The translations under genes and the position numbers were made by a program. From Lactuca virosa (Eukaryota; Streptophyta; Magnoliopsida; Asterales; Asteraceae): a stretch of DNA of 64,000 nt. The number at the start of each line of letters is the position of its first letter. Position 1 is the first letter of the stretch. The notes below the pieces were generated by a model. That model searched no databases and was not told where the DNA came from. It saw nothing but the letters and a program-made list of their open reading frames with translations. Location of the stretch: the NCBI GenBank assembly GCA_928212115.1, contig CAKMRJ010005745.1:78127871-78191870 (forward strand), in the 5' to 3' direction. Below are positions 43,592-55,169 of the stretch, one piece after another.

Positions 43592-45487
43592 CTTATTATT
43601 TGTGTGGTATTGCAAATCTGTCTGCCTTTTTCCGCATGATTCGTAGTATGATTGAGGATCTTAGTAGTTAGGAGTTGTAGTGGTTAGCGTCCAGGAGGAT
43701 TCATGGTCGGAAGATAAGATATATGATCTCGCTGCAAGGAATAGCAACTGCGATGTCAGAGGTGTTCAATTGAGATTCGAACTTCCTTAGAGTTCGGGAT
43801 GTGTGATGAAGGAAGAGTTGTTCTGTGGAGGTTGCTCACTCCAGAGGGAATGAGTTCATGGAGAAGGGGTCGATACCAAGTGGGGTCGATCGAGTCATGC
43901 CGATTTTGCCATTGGTAATTAGTAGTTGGTGCACTAAGTGGGGAGAATTGGCAAATTCTCAGGTGAATCAGCAAGCATCCAAGGTGAGTTAGCTGTTTGG
44001 ATTCAGCAGTGTCATTAGTCGAGAGTGTGGTATGGTTAGAGCAGGTGATAGACATATGGGGCAGGGAACAGACCATGGTTTCTGGTAAGGTAGTTGATCG
44101 ACGGGAGGCCAGGGTTTAGGCCGGGGTGAAAATTCATAGAACAAATTTAGAGTTCGGAACCCCTAGAGGGCTAGAACAGACTGCATGGGAGAGATTCCCA
44201 GGAAGAATGGTTCAGGGTGACGAGCAATAGTTTTCGAGCGGTCCGGATAGACTGAAGGCCGGTGGGTATACCAGTCAGGCCGAAGGCTCAGAGAACGGTC
44301 CAGACAGGCTGAAGGCCCGGGAGGGCGGTCCAGACATGCTGAAGGTTCTGAGAGTGGTCCAGATAGGCTGAAGGCCTGGTAAGGCGGTCCAGTCATGCTG
44401 AATGACTCTGTATGTGCTAGAAGACCTGTATGCGGAGAATGAGTGAGTGTGTCGTTGTGAAATAGCAATCGATAAGGTCTGGCCCCAAGTATTGATCATG
44501 ATGATGGAGTTAGCTAAAGGCCGGGTATGGGCTTCGTTAGCTGTGTGATCAGATTCGGAGCATATGGTAGTTAGGGAGTAGCAGTTGCTCTGCATGGGTG
44601 GTGTAAAGTGGAGTTTTAGCACCATGACACTTGTGATGTGGTAAAGGTCGTTGAGTAAGACTTCCTTGAAGAATGGAAAGGAAAGGTATATGGCTCCGGG
44701 AAGGAGTATTGGTCATCTGAAGGGAAAACAGTAGTGTAAATAGATGATCGGAAGTATTTCGGTTATTGATAGTGAGCACTGAGATTGTACCAGTTGTATG
44801 GAAGCACATCCGGGTTGGATGTTCGCTGAGGTTGTGGAACGATTAGCGCTGATGTCGAATCAGAGGAGTTCGGAACTGATGCAAGGGTAGATCCTTGGGA
44901 TCCAAGTATGGATGTAGTCATGAGTTTTGTATGTGGTGGGGTTCCATCTAAGGGATGTCTGAACCCATCGATGGTGGGCCTGATATTCCAGCCCGAGGCT
45001 GTTTGGGCCAGGTACGGTGTGTATGTGCGTATAGACGAGTGTCCATGGGAGTTGCTCAAAAGCTGAAGGATGCATTATCTTGTCAGCGCGGAAGGGGATT
45101 GGGTTCGGGAAGGGAACAGAAGGAGTTCCCAGCAGGGTGATTTCATAGAAGTAGCGCCAGTTTGGGCAACGGATAGCAAAATTATACCGGGGCAGGGCCC
45201 GGTGGTTTGTATGGTATCCAGTTTCGCAAGCGGCGAATGAATATGTAATTCGGAAATATGGTAGCATCATCGAGTGGTACTTAGTTGATGAGTATTGTCA
45301 GCAGATAAAAGAAGTCGGTGGCCGGCTTGAATCAGTTGTCAGGACTCTGCAGGAGAAGAGTGGGATCTTATAGGGGTGGATAGTAGTATTTGGAGGAACC
45401 TGGGTCGGTTCGAGATCAGAAGCCGTATTGTAGGAGTATTTTCCGAAATTGTATGTTGCGGCAGGCTTCGAGGACGAAGCCTAATTT
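43592..45487 (+). other. B post-gag region, non-coding
   Basis: About 1.9 kb where pol would be. No RT, RNase H or integrase motif in any frame. It has ctgaaggc repeats at 44235-44405. The last bases (ttcgaggacgaagcc) match the FEDE codons that end pol in C and D, so a sliver of the pol 3' end remains before the PPT (45488-45501). The duplicate is at 45944-47839. Confidence 0.8.
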
Positions 45488-45501
45488 AAGTGGGGGAGAA
45501 T

Positions 45502-45898
45502 TGTAACATCCCAAGTTCAGAAGCAAGAGTCCGGGGGTATAGTGTGTAACTTGGAAAGGGTGGACTCGGCGAGTTGGAGCTGTAACTCGTCGAGTCGGAG
45601 CGTGTGTAGATCATGTGATTAAGTGACCTGACTCGCCAAGTCGGTGGCTGGACTCGAAGAGTCAGTGCTGGAAGAGGAAAACCCTAATCTTAGGGTTTGC
45701 ACCCTATTTAAAGGACTTAATGTCCTCCCCTCAGCCCCCTTAGCACCCTTTGAGATCCAGAAACCCTGAATTTGTGTGTCAGAGTCCTTGGGAAGCAAAT
45801 TGGAGCTTGGATAAATGATTTGTGGAGAGATCTTGACGATCAAGGAGCTTGGATCAAGGAGATTTGTGGAGATTCGGTCTATTCTTCAGTGGGAGGTC
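45502..45898 (+). repeat. Partial LTR of B (first 397 bp)
   Basis: Begins tgtaacatcccaagttcag after a PPT and breaks off at gggaggtc, where gag-tail sequence resumes. A product of the tandem duplication. It still contains the upstream inverted repeats and the TATA-like box. Confidence 0.93.
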
Positions 45899-47853
45899 AG
45901 GGCGGAGCCAGATACAGTTGCGGGTATGTTTCCATCTTGTTATCTTATTATTTGTGTGGTATTGCAAATTTGTCTGCCTTTTTCCGCATGATTCGTAGTA
46001 TGATTGAGGATCTTAGTAGTTAGGAGTTGTAGTGGTTAGCGTCCAGGAGGATTCATGGTCGGAAGATAAGATATATGATCTCGCTGCAAGGAATAGCAAC
46101 TGCGATGTGAGAGGTGTTCAATTGAGATTCGAACTTCCTTAGAGTTCAGGATGTGTGATGAAGGAAGAGTTGTTCTGTGGAGGTTGCTCACTCCAGAGGG
46201 AATGAGTTCATGGAGAAGGGGTCGATACCAAGTGGGGTCGATCGAGTCATGCCGATTTTGCCATTGGTAATTAGTAGTTGGTGCACTAAGTGGGGAGAAT
46301 TGGCAAATTCTCAGGTGAATCAGCAAGCATCCAAGGTGAGTTAGCTGTTTGGATTCAGCAGTGTCATTAGTCGAGAGTGTGGTATGGTTAGAGCAGGTGA
46401 TAGACATATGGGGCAGGGAACAGACCATGGTTTCTGGTAAGGTAGTTGATCGACGGGAGGCCAGGGTTTAGGCCGGGGTGAAAATTCATAGAACAAATTT
46501 AGAGTTCGGAACCCCTAGAGGGCTAGAACAGACTGCATGGGAGAGATTCCCAAGAAGAATGGTTCAGGGTGACGAGCAATAGTTTTCGAGCGGTCCGGAT
46601 AGACTGAAGGCCGGTGGGTATACCAGTCAGGCCGAAGGCTCAGAGAACGGTCCAGACAGGCTGAAGGCCCGGGAGGGCGGTCCAGACATGCTGAAGGTTC
46701 TGAGAGTGGTCCAGATAGGCTGAAGGCCTGGTAAGGCGGTCCAGTCATGCTGAATGACTCTGTATGTGCTAGAAGACCTGTATGCGGAGAATGAGTGAGT
46801 GTGTCGTTGTGAAATAGCAATCGATAAGGTCTGGCCCCAAGTATTGATCATGATGATGGAGTTAGCTAAAGGCCGGGTATGGGCTTCGTTAGCTGTGTGA
46901 TCAGATTCGGAGCATATGGTAGTTAGGGAGTAGCAGTTGCTCTGCATGGGTGGTGTAAAGTGGAGTTTTAGCACCATGACACTTGTGATGTGGTAAAGGT
47001 CGTTGAGTAAGACTTCCTTGAAGAATGGAAGGGAAAGGTATATGGCTCCGGGAAGGAGTATTGGTCATCTGAAGGGAAAACAGTAGTGTAAATAGATGAT
47101 CGGAAGTATTTCGGTTATTGATAGTGAGCACTGAGATTGTACCAGTTGTATGGAAGCACATCTGGGTTGGATGTTCGCTGAGGTTGTGGAACGATTAGCG
47201 CTGATGTCGAATCAGAGGAGTTCGGAACTGATGCAAGGGTAGATCCTTGGGATCCAAGTATGGATGTAGTCATGAGTTTTGTATGCGGTGGGGTTCCATC
47301 TAAGGGATGTCTGAACCCATCGATGGTGGGCCTGATATTCCAGCCCGAGGCTGTTTGGGCCAGGTACGGTGTGTATGTGCGTATAGACGAGTGTCCATGG
47401 GAGTTGCTCAGAAGCTGAAGGATGCATTATCTTGTCAGCGCGGAAGGGGATTGGGTTCGGGAAGGGAACAGAAGGAGTTCCCAGCAGGGTGATTTCATAG
47501 AAGTAGCGCCAGTTTGGGCAAGGGATAGCAGAATTGTACCTGGGCAGGGCCCGGTGGTTTGTATGGTATCCAGTTTCGCAAGCGGCGAATGAATATGTAA
47601 TTCGGAAATATGGTAGCATCATCGAGTGGTACTTAGTTGATGAGTATTGTCAGCAGATAAAAGAAGTCGGTGGCCAGCTTGAATCAGTTGTCAGGACTCT
47701 GCAGGAGAAGAGTGGGATCTTATAGGGGTGGATAGTAGTATTTGGAGGAACCTGGGTCGGTTCGAGATCAGAAGCCGTATTGTAGGAGTATTTTCCGAAA
47801 TTGTATGTTGCGGCAGGCTTCGAGGACGAAGCCTAATTTAAGTGGGGGAGAAT

Positions 47854-50029
47854 TGTAACATCCCAAGTTCAGAAGCAAGAGTCCGGGGGTATAGTGTGTA
47901 ACTTGGAAAGGGTGGACTCGGCGAGTTGGAGCTGTAACTCGTCGAGTCGGAGCGTGTGTAGATCATGTGATTAAGTGACCTGACTCGCCGAGTCGGTGGC
48001 TGGACTCGAAGAGTCAGTGCTGGAAGAGGAAAACCCTAATCTTAGGGTTTGCACCCTATTTAAAGGACTTAATGTCCTCCCCTCAGCCCCCTTAGCACCC
48101 TTTGAGATCCAGAAACCCTGAATTTGTGTGTCAGAGTCCTTGGGAAGCAAATTGGAGCTTGGATAAATGATTTGTGGAGAGATCTTGACGATCAAGGAGC
48201 TTGGATCAAGGAGATTTGTGGAGATTCGGTCTATTCTTCAGTGGGAGGTCGTTTTGGAGGTAATGAATCGTTATCCTTGGCTTTCTCCTTTCTAGATCCA
48301 TCTTTCATGGAGTTTTAGGGTTTGTTTGGAGATAATATGATGAGATCTTGGTGCATGAGTTAGATCTGGAGCTGAAACTCCAGATATGAGTTCTATTTGG
48401 ATCATACATGCAGAAAGCCCTTTTAGTTGCTATGCAAAAGCCTTTCCCCATGAGTTAAGTTCCTTTCTAGCATGGTTTTTGGAATTATGGGACATGAAGC
48501 ACGTAAAGGTAGCAACTTTATGTTGCTAATGCACTCTAGGGATCCAGATCTATTGTTTGGAGCAAAGGAGTAGCTCTGTATCTCTCGTATATGGGAATGT
48601 ACGTACGAACTCGGCGAGTCTGGGAGATGACTCGACGAGTTGGGCCAGGGTTTCAGGCATTAAGTCACGTAGTGACTCGGAGAGTCGCATGGGTGACTTG
48701 GCGAGTCATATGATGATGAGCCTGGACTCGACGAGTTGGAAGAACAACTCGGCGACTCTGATGAAGGTTTTCGTGGACTCGGCGAGTCTGTTCTTGGACT
48801 CGGCGAGTCACGAAGCAGAACCCCCAACCTCTTATGGTTAGACTCAGAGCAGTGAGTTGAGTGGTGACTCAGTGAGTCAGTCAGGTTAAGACTCGGAGAT
48901 TGTTGAACTCGACGAGTCATGGGGTGACTCGGCGAGTTGAGTCGTGTTAGGAGAGTTTCCTGAGTTTAGGAACTCGGCGAGTCAATGGGTTGACTCGGTG
49001 AGTAGGGTCAATCAGGAAGGTGGACTTTGACCAGTTTGACCTTCAGGGGTATTATGGTAATTTTTGGATATTTATGTCCTTGGATCATTTATGATGATAG
49101 GTGTTGAAGTTGGAGGCAGTGCTTCGGGTTTGTGCTTTCGTGATTCGGTTCGGCAGTGGCAAGGTGAGTTATCCTCACTATATCAACAGGGTCTAAGGCA
49201 CCATGGCTGGCCCTTTATCGGATGGGAATCCGGGTATTTATTGATATGAATTGATTTGCTATGTCTGCATCCTGGTAATTAGGATGGTATTATGTTAGTG
49301 ACCTAGTTGAGGTCGGTATCCTGGTATATAGGGTAATGTTATGTTAGTGACCTGGTTAAGGTCGGTATCCCGGTATATAGGGTAATGCTATGTTAAGTGA
49401 CCGGTTAGGTCGGTATCCTTGTTAGGATGTTGTTATGTTGTTTGATCTGATAGATCGGTTTTTCTGGGGATTATTATGTGATTGACTGTTTTATGTGCAC
49501 ATGGTGGTTTGACTGAGGTTGGGTTGAGGAGGGTCCTGCTTTGTGCTGTAGGCCAACATACCCAGGGCGGACCGGATAGACCGTAGGCCCAGGAGGGCGG
49601 TCCAGACGTGCCGAGGCTCGGGGAGTGGACCAGACCGACTGAAGGCCCGGTGCGGGAGGACCAGTCATACTGTAGACTCAGAGAGTGGACTAGGTGGACT
49701 GAAGGCCCGGTGCGGGCGGACCAGTCACACTGTAGACTCGATATGCATGGTTGTTCTGTATTATGATATGATTTGATATGCGTATGGTTATGTGGTTGTT
49801 ATTTTGGGGGTAACTCACTAAGCTTTCGGGCTTATAGTTTCAGTGTATTGTTTCAGGTACTTCAGGAGATCGTGGCAAGGAGAAGGCGTGATCGTACCGC
49901 TTCTCATTTTTATGTTGATGTTTCTGGGATACTCTGATAATAAACTAATTGAGAACCTTTTTGTAATAATTAATGGATTTGTGTTGTTTTCGAAAAGTTT
50001 AAATTGGTTGGAAAATTTTTGTTGTTACA
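47854..50029 (+). repeat. B 3' LTR (2176 bp)
   Basis: Full-length match to 39580-41782 with small indels. Possible intron 49164-49856 with GTGAGT and TTTCAG intact. Confidence 0.93.
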
Positions 50030-51186
50030 GTAGGTGTTGTAGATCTATGTGCGGGTATTGAGTATGTTGATATGCTATAGCATTCAGTAGGTCTGTCCCC
50101 AAGTATTGAACATGCTGCTGGAGTAGGTTGAAGACTCTGGGGTATTTTTGGTTTGATCGGAAGTTATTATTAGAGATCGGATGGAGTACAGAGGATCTCG
50201 GTGATCTCATCAGTTCGGAGTGTCTCAAAGAATTAATCTTCTTGGATTGGGTAATACTCTAGTTGGGGACTGGGAGTAGATCTGAATGGGTATTCGTCAG
50301 CTTTAGGAAGGCTTGGGATTAGAATGTCCTGTCTTTCAACTTTTTGGGAACCGGGTTAGATATTTCTCATGATCATCTATGGCGTTTGGATAGGGTTGAG
50401 GCGGTCCTGCTCTAAGCAGTAGGCCAAGATACCCGATGTAGGCCGACTGGAAGTCGTAGGCACGGAGGCTCAAGGGGAGCGGTAGGGTTGAGGCGGTAGG
50501 CCCACAAACCATGAGAATTTCAACTTGATGGTTGAATCTACTTGGCATATTGGTATTCCCACCCGAAGGGGTGATATGGACTAGTTATGAGTGTCGTACT
50601 GGTTGACCGGTAGAGGTAGGTATGTTGTGGTGGTAACCGTTTGCGGGACTATATTCTATGGAAGTGGTGGGCGATGAGGGGAGGCATGGTGGATTATCGT
50701 CGGTACAATGTAGACATCTTATCATGATGGTCTATTAGATGGCAATTTCTGCTTGATCGGACTAAGGAGGTCCTGCTCTATGCAGTAGTCCAAGATATCT
50801 GGCATGGGCAAACGGTAAGTTGTAGGCGCAGGGGTTCAGTAGAATATGACCCACGCTTCTATTTATGGGTAGAAACCTCAGGTTCCCAGGGCTGAGTAGT
50901 TCGTTATTAGTAATGGGAAGGGAACTAGCGAGGTTCGATATGTGTGGTCTGTTAGGGAGACGGACCGGATTCAAGTTTCCAGATGGCGGATTCTAGGTAG
51001 AGTGGGGTTGTGTGCCGCATGCGTTTATGGATTCGTTTTCTCTGGAAGGAAAGATTCCCTTTGGGTTTAGTCTCCTTCAAAAGTTGTCGGATGTCATGGT
51101 TGTGGAGGTGCCCCTCAGGATGTCGGGTTACCAGGGACGGTAAGGGATGATTTCGAGGACAAAATCGAATTTAAGTGGGGTAGAGT
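50030..51186 (+). other. A internal non-coding region, right part, with PPT
   Basis: Continues the region broken at 39579. No ORF with recognisable motifs. It ends gatttcgaggacaaaatcg, a decayed copy of the pol end, then the PPT-like aagtggggtagagt. Confidence 0.75.
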
Positions 51187-53230
51187 TGTAACATCCCTAG
51201 TTTTGTCATTTGTAGTCCATGGGGATGGAAGGGTAAAGCCATGAAGAGCCTAAGGGCTAGATTGTAATTTTGGGACAAAGAGGAGTACGCTACGCGTACA
51301 TAAGTGTACGATGGGCATACACTTGTGTACGTTGGGCGTACTCATAATAGAAGGAAACCCTAATATCTCAGGTTAGGGGCTCTATAAACATCCTTATGGC
51401 TCATTTTCTCTCGCCCTTCTCAGCCTCCATCTTCCAGAAACGTCCCCAAACCCTAGTTCTTGTGTGTGAGAGTGAGTTGGTGGGTATTTTGAACTCTTGA
51501 AGGTGAAGCCATTGCAACAAATAGTTGAAGAAGGAGGTTGGCTTGTAGATCTGAAGTTGTATTGTGCCCGAGAAGCTCCAGAAGGTAAAAAGCTTCAAAC
51601 TTTATGCTTGTAGGTCATAGATCTAGCCTTTCTAGCATTATGGAACCATTTCTTGTCTCAAAAACCCCAATATGGCGCATGATGCATTTTGGACGAGATA
51701 AGTTGTCATTTCTGGACCTTGAAGAGTTCTTAAGTGATAAATATGAGGTCCCAATGGCTTAAGATGTCCCATGCATGTAGAATAAGCGTCTTAATGGATC
51801 AAGACCTTGGATTAAGAGATTTCTGGACGTTCAAAGTGATAAGTTCGAGACTTTATGAGTCCTAGGCACATTTGGTCAATGGATCTGGAGTTTGGGCATA
51901 AGTGCTTAAGCCATTAAGCACTTATTAGGGTTTTGGTGAAACCCTGCTTACGCCCAGCTTAAGGTTCTGTACGCCCAGCGTACTGGGTCAATGACCCCAT
52001 TTTCCAGTCAATGCAAGACTCGTGTATGCCCCGCTTAGCCTTGGGGGTACGCCCAGTGTACTCCTTCTGTGGCCTTTTGGTGATTTGGGCTACATTTTGG
52101 TCTAGTAGGATTTGGGCCTTGCTGGACTTTCTGAGTATATATGTTTTGGAGCAGTTTGGTGATAGTGGATCGTAGGGTTAAGCCCAATAAGGAAGTTGGG
52201 CCCAATTTAGTAAACTGGGCCAATAATGGGCCTTGCATAAAGACTTTCACGGTTATGGACTTGGAATTTGGGCATGGCCCAATAAAAGAGAATGGACATG
52301 ATGGATTGAGTGGACCCTTAGCCAACTTTGTTATGTTGTGTAATGACTTGGTAATTATTATGTGATAGTTCGGGACTTCCAATGACATAGTGGTTCGCGA
52401 GTTCGTTTCTTGAGATCAGATCGGCATTGCGTGGTGAGTTATCCTCACTATATCAACAGGGTCTAAGGCACCAAGGCCAGCCCTCTATATATTTGTATCT
52501 GGATTATGGCATGATATGTTTATTGATTACATCCCGGTAATTAGGATGGTGGTATGTTTATGTTAGTGACCTGATTTCGGTCGGTATCATGGTATATAGG
52601 ATGATGCTATGTTAGTGACCGGTTAGGTCAGTATCCTGGTTAGGATGTTGCTATGCTATATGATCTGCTAGATCGTATTGTTTGTCTATGAACTGTTATG
52701 TGATTATCTATTATATGTGCACATGGTTGTTTGATTGAGGTTGGGTTGAGGCGGGTCCTACTTTGTGTTGTAGGCTGGATAGGCTGAAGTCCTCGAGAGG
52801 GCGGTCCAGGCGTGCCGAGGCTCGGAGAGTGGGCCAGATAGACTGAAGGCCTGACGCGGACGGTCCCGTCAGACTGTAGACTCAGAGAGTGGACCAGGTG
52901 GATTCAAGGCCCGATGCGGGCGGACCAGTCACACGGTAGACTCGAGATGCATGGCTGTTCAGTATTTGTTGATATGATATGATTATGATTGTATGGCGTT
53001 GGTATTTTGGGGGAAACTCGCTAAGCTTCGGGCTTACAGTTGTTGATTTTGTTTCAAGTACTTTTGATGATCGTGGGAAGGCGAAGTAGTGACCATACAC
53101 TTCCTCATATTTTGATTTGGCTTTCTGGGATACTCTGACATAAACTATTTTGGAAACCTTTTTGTAATAACTTTGAGTATTTGAAATGTTTTAAAAGTTT
53201 AAATTTGGCATGAATTTTATGGTTGTTACA
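51187..53230 (+). repeat. A 3' LTR (2044 bp)
   Basis: tgtaacatccctag to ggttgttaca. Inverted repeats of the GTACGC class lie at 51285-51299 (gtacgctacgcgtac, perfect arms), 51306-51320 and 51327-51341 before the TATA box, and again at about 51950-52065. Donor-like GTGAGT at 52434. It is visibly more diverged from its partner than the B or C pairs are. Confidence 0.92.
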
Positions 53231-53882
53231 GACCGTCCATTGTCACTGCGAGCAACATCTTACCCTTGAATTCGCCCTTTAGGTGACCATCATCAATTAT
53301 TAGGGTCGGCCTATAATATTTGATGAACGCGTGTACCTACAATTATTTGTGATTGCATTAACAAATACAAATTACGATTCATATGTTATATTTGTTATTA
53401 AAAAATATCACTGCTTACCGAGCAACCCAACGCGATATACAAGAACTCAAATTGATCATCATCGTCTGTTCTTATCATCAACAATGCACATACACTGGTA
53501 GTTTGGTGAATGAATCATCTTTGGTACCTCTTAACATCAACAATGCATATTGTCTTGCCCACCATGCCTGACGGTATGTGATATTGATAGGAAATTTCGA
53601 ATTGATGTCCCTCACAATTTCATTACCCCGATAAACTCTATTACAATCTCCAGCCAATACTTCAACGATAAAGTGGTCGAGTACCTTTTTATTTGGTTGT
53701 CGATGATTAGACTCGAAGTTCGTTGCACAACATATGTGTTGGTCAACAACTTTTGTGACTTGTAAAGCATTAGTCGATTTGATTCCCCTTTCCCTAACCA
53801 TCCAAGAACAATTCTCTACCAAACAAACCACCTCGAACCTTTCTTTTCTCGATCTGGAAGTCTTATACTGCTTACCTTGTTC
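53231..53882 (-). pseudogene. MULE4 transposase, 5' portion
   Basis: Exon 1 (53419-53882) begins inside a MuDR-type N-terminal domain (YNTEQGKQYKT, FEVVCLVENCSW) and the AWWARQYAL block. It has stops and a small deletion before TDDDDQFEFLYIALGC. An 82-bp intron follows (53337-53418, GTAAGC to TTGTAG). Exon 2 (53231-53336) gives FIKYYRPTLIIDDGHLKG, with the first catalytic Asp, and ends LLAVTMDG exactly where element A is inserted. The upstream end is cut at 53882 by element D. The rest of the N-terminus would lie beyond the window. Confidence 0.87.
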
Positions 53883-53887
53883 CGTGT

Positions 53888-55169
53888 TGTAACGACTCAA
53901 TTTTTCAAAAGAAAATTTTCATTTTTAGATAGTCAAAACACTTTCCATAAAACATAAAATCTCAATACATTTGTTTTCAAATTCTTAACAATAACAATAT
54001 TATTCCAATCATCAGAGCGTCCCAAATAAAAATCCTGAGAGACAGTCCATGCTGCGCCATCAAGCCTTACCCTTGCCTTTGGGCTCAGATGTACCTGAAA
54101 CAAATCTACAAAATGTAAGCTAATGCTTAGTGAGTTCCCTAGGGCATACCCCACATACAATCCACATAAACACATCATATTAGCTATAACAGGTACATAT
54201 AACACCTAAGCCATGCATACAACATATAAGGATGCCGTGGGCTCGTCCCTAGGGTCTTACTCCAGGATGTCATGGGCTCCCCACATGGTCTTACACCTAA
54301 GTGTCATGGGCTCTCCTATGGTATTTGATAGGAAGGTCATGGGCTCTCCACATGGTCTTACATCCGGCTGCCATGGGCTTTCCCATGGTCTTTAGTTGGA
54401 AAGCCATGGGCTCTCCCATGGTCTTACATCCAGGTGCCATGGCCTCTCCCATGGTCTTCCATACAAGCATACCACATATACAATTATCATACTTCCTAGC
54501 ACATAACCAACTATCATGCCTCATAATATAACTTCAGCTAGTGTACCACATATCATAAAATGGGCCGGCCTTGGCGCCTTAGACCCATTGGTATCGTGAG
54601 GAGACTCACCTCTCATGAATGCTGAACTGACAAGCTAAGATCAGATAAATCCCGCGTGTTGGCTAAGGGACTCAAAGAGTTCCTTCAGTCGTTTTGTGTT
54701 CGGACGTTTTTAAGCTTCTCCCAAGCTCCATATTGCAGATCTAGCCTCCTAAGGCATGGTTTCCACGTAAAGTTGCAAACTTTACGTGCATGAAAGCTCT
54801 TAATTGCTAAAACCAAGCTAAGAGAGAGGTTTTAGTCAAAGGGAAGGACCAAGCTTGATAAATTCAGAAACTTTATAACTCTAAGGTCTTAGAGGAGTCC
54901 AGATCAGAAGTTGCAACTCCAGATCTTACCCAACACCCGAAATGCTTCACATATATACAAGAAATGGCCTAAAACCCAAGAAAAGGGGGATCTAATTCTA
55001 GAACGATCAAGGTAACAGCTTGTTACCTTCAAATGGGTGTCCAAACGTTGTAGATGCTGGATCTAGAGTCTCCTTCTCGATCCAAGCTCATCAATCTTCA
55101 ACTCCTTTAAGTAAATGCACCAAAAACTCTTTCTTAGCCTCTTAATCTCAAGGAAACAGCAAAGAACAG
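53888..55169 (-). repeat. Element D 3' LTR, distal part
   Basis: On the minus strand it ends GAGTCGTTACA at 53888, next to MULE4 sequence. The five bases outside (cgtgt, 53883-53887) are the presumed target duplication, with its partner out of view. It has the shared gaggtgagtctcctcac block and the gggtctaaggc..ccggccc block (54550-54620), and an acceptor-like site near 54098. It is interrupted at 55169 by element C and resumes at 60154. Total LTR is about 1558 bp. Confidence 0.85.
54232..54465 (-). repeat. ccatggg minisatellite in LTR D
   Basis: About seven units of 30-40 bp built on catgggctctcccatggtctt, each itself an inverted repeat (CCATGG...CCATGG). Same LTR position as the minisatellites of other families. 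Confidence 0.8.

Larger units (their letters stand above)
43547..48250 (+). repeat. 2352-bp tandem duplication inside B
   Basis: 43547-45898 and 45899-48250 are near-identical, with only scattered single-base differences and constant spacing. Each unit holds the gag tail, the whole post-gag region, the PPT and the first 397 bp of the LTR. The junction at 45892-45898 lies in a short word shared by LTR (gggaggtc) and gag (ggaggcc). Confidence 0.95.
39580..50029 (+). mobile_element. Gag-only gypsy element B with internal duplication
   Basis: 5' LTR 39580-41782, PBS, gag, about 1.9 kb of non-coding sequence, then a 2352-bp tandem duplication that makes a partial LTR (45502-45898) and a full 3' LTR (47854-50029). 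Flanks are gttgg (39575-39579) and gtagg (50030-50034), a target duplication with one mismatch. The sequences on both sides are parts of A's internal region, so B inserted into A. Confidence 0.92.
27845..53230 (+). mobile_element. Gag-only gypsy element A with nested insertions
   Basis: The 5' LTR starts TGTAACATCCC at 27845 and the 3' LTR ends TTGTTACA at 53230. The direct repeat GACCG (27840-27844 and 53231-53235) flanks the block, and the two flanks join as one continuous MULE4 reading frame. Own parts: 27845-29693, 37078-39579, 50030-51186 and 51187-53230. Copia2 and element B fill the rest. It has gag but no protease, RT or integrase, so it needs enzymes from elsewhere. Confidence 0.93.

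Noticed and set aside
44163..47622. Several open minus-strand frames of 86-136 codons in the B post-gag region
   Set aside because: They appear twice only because of the tandem duplication. Composition is Pro/Ser/Thr-rich from reading repeats backwards, and no domain motif is seen.
54213..54531. Short frames with repeating MGSPMVLHP / CKTMGEPMA peptides
   Set aside because: Direct translations of the ccatggg minisatellite of LTR D, with no sign of a real gene.
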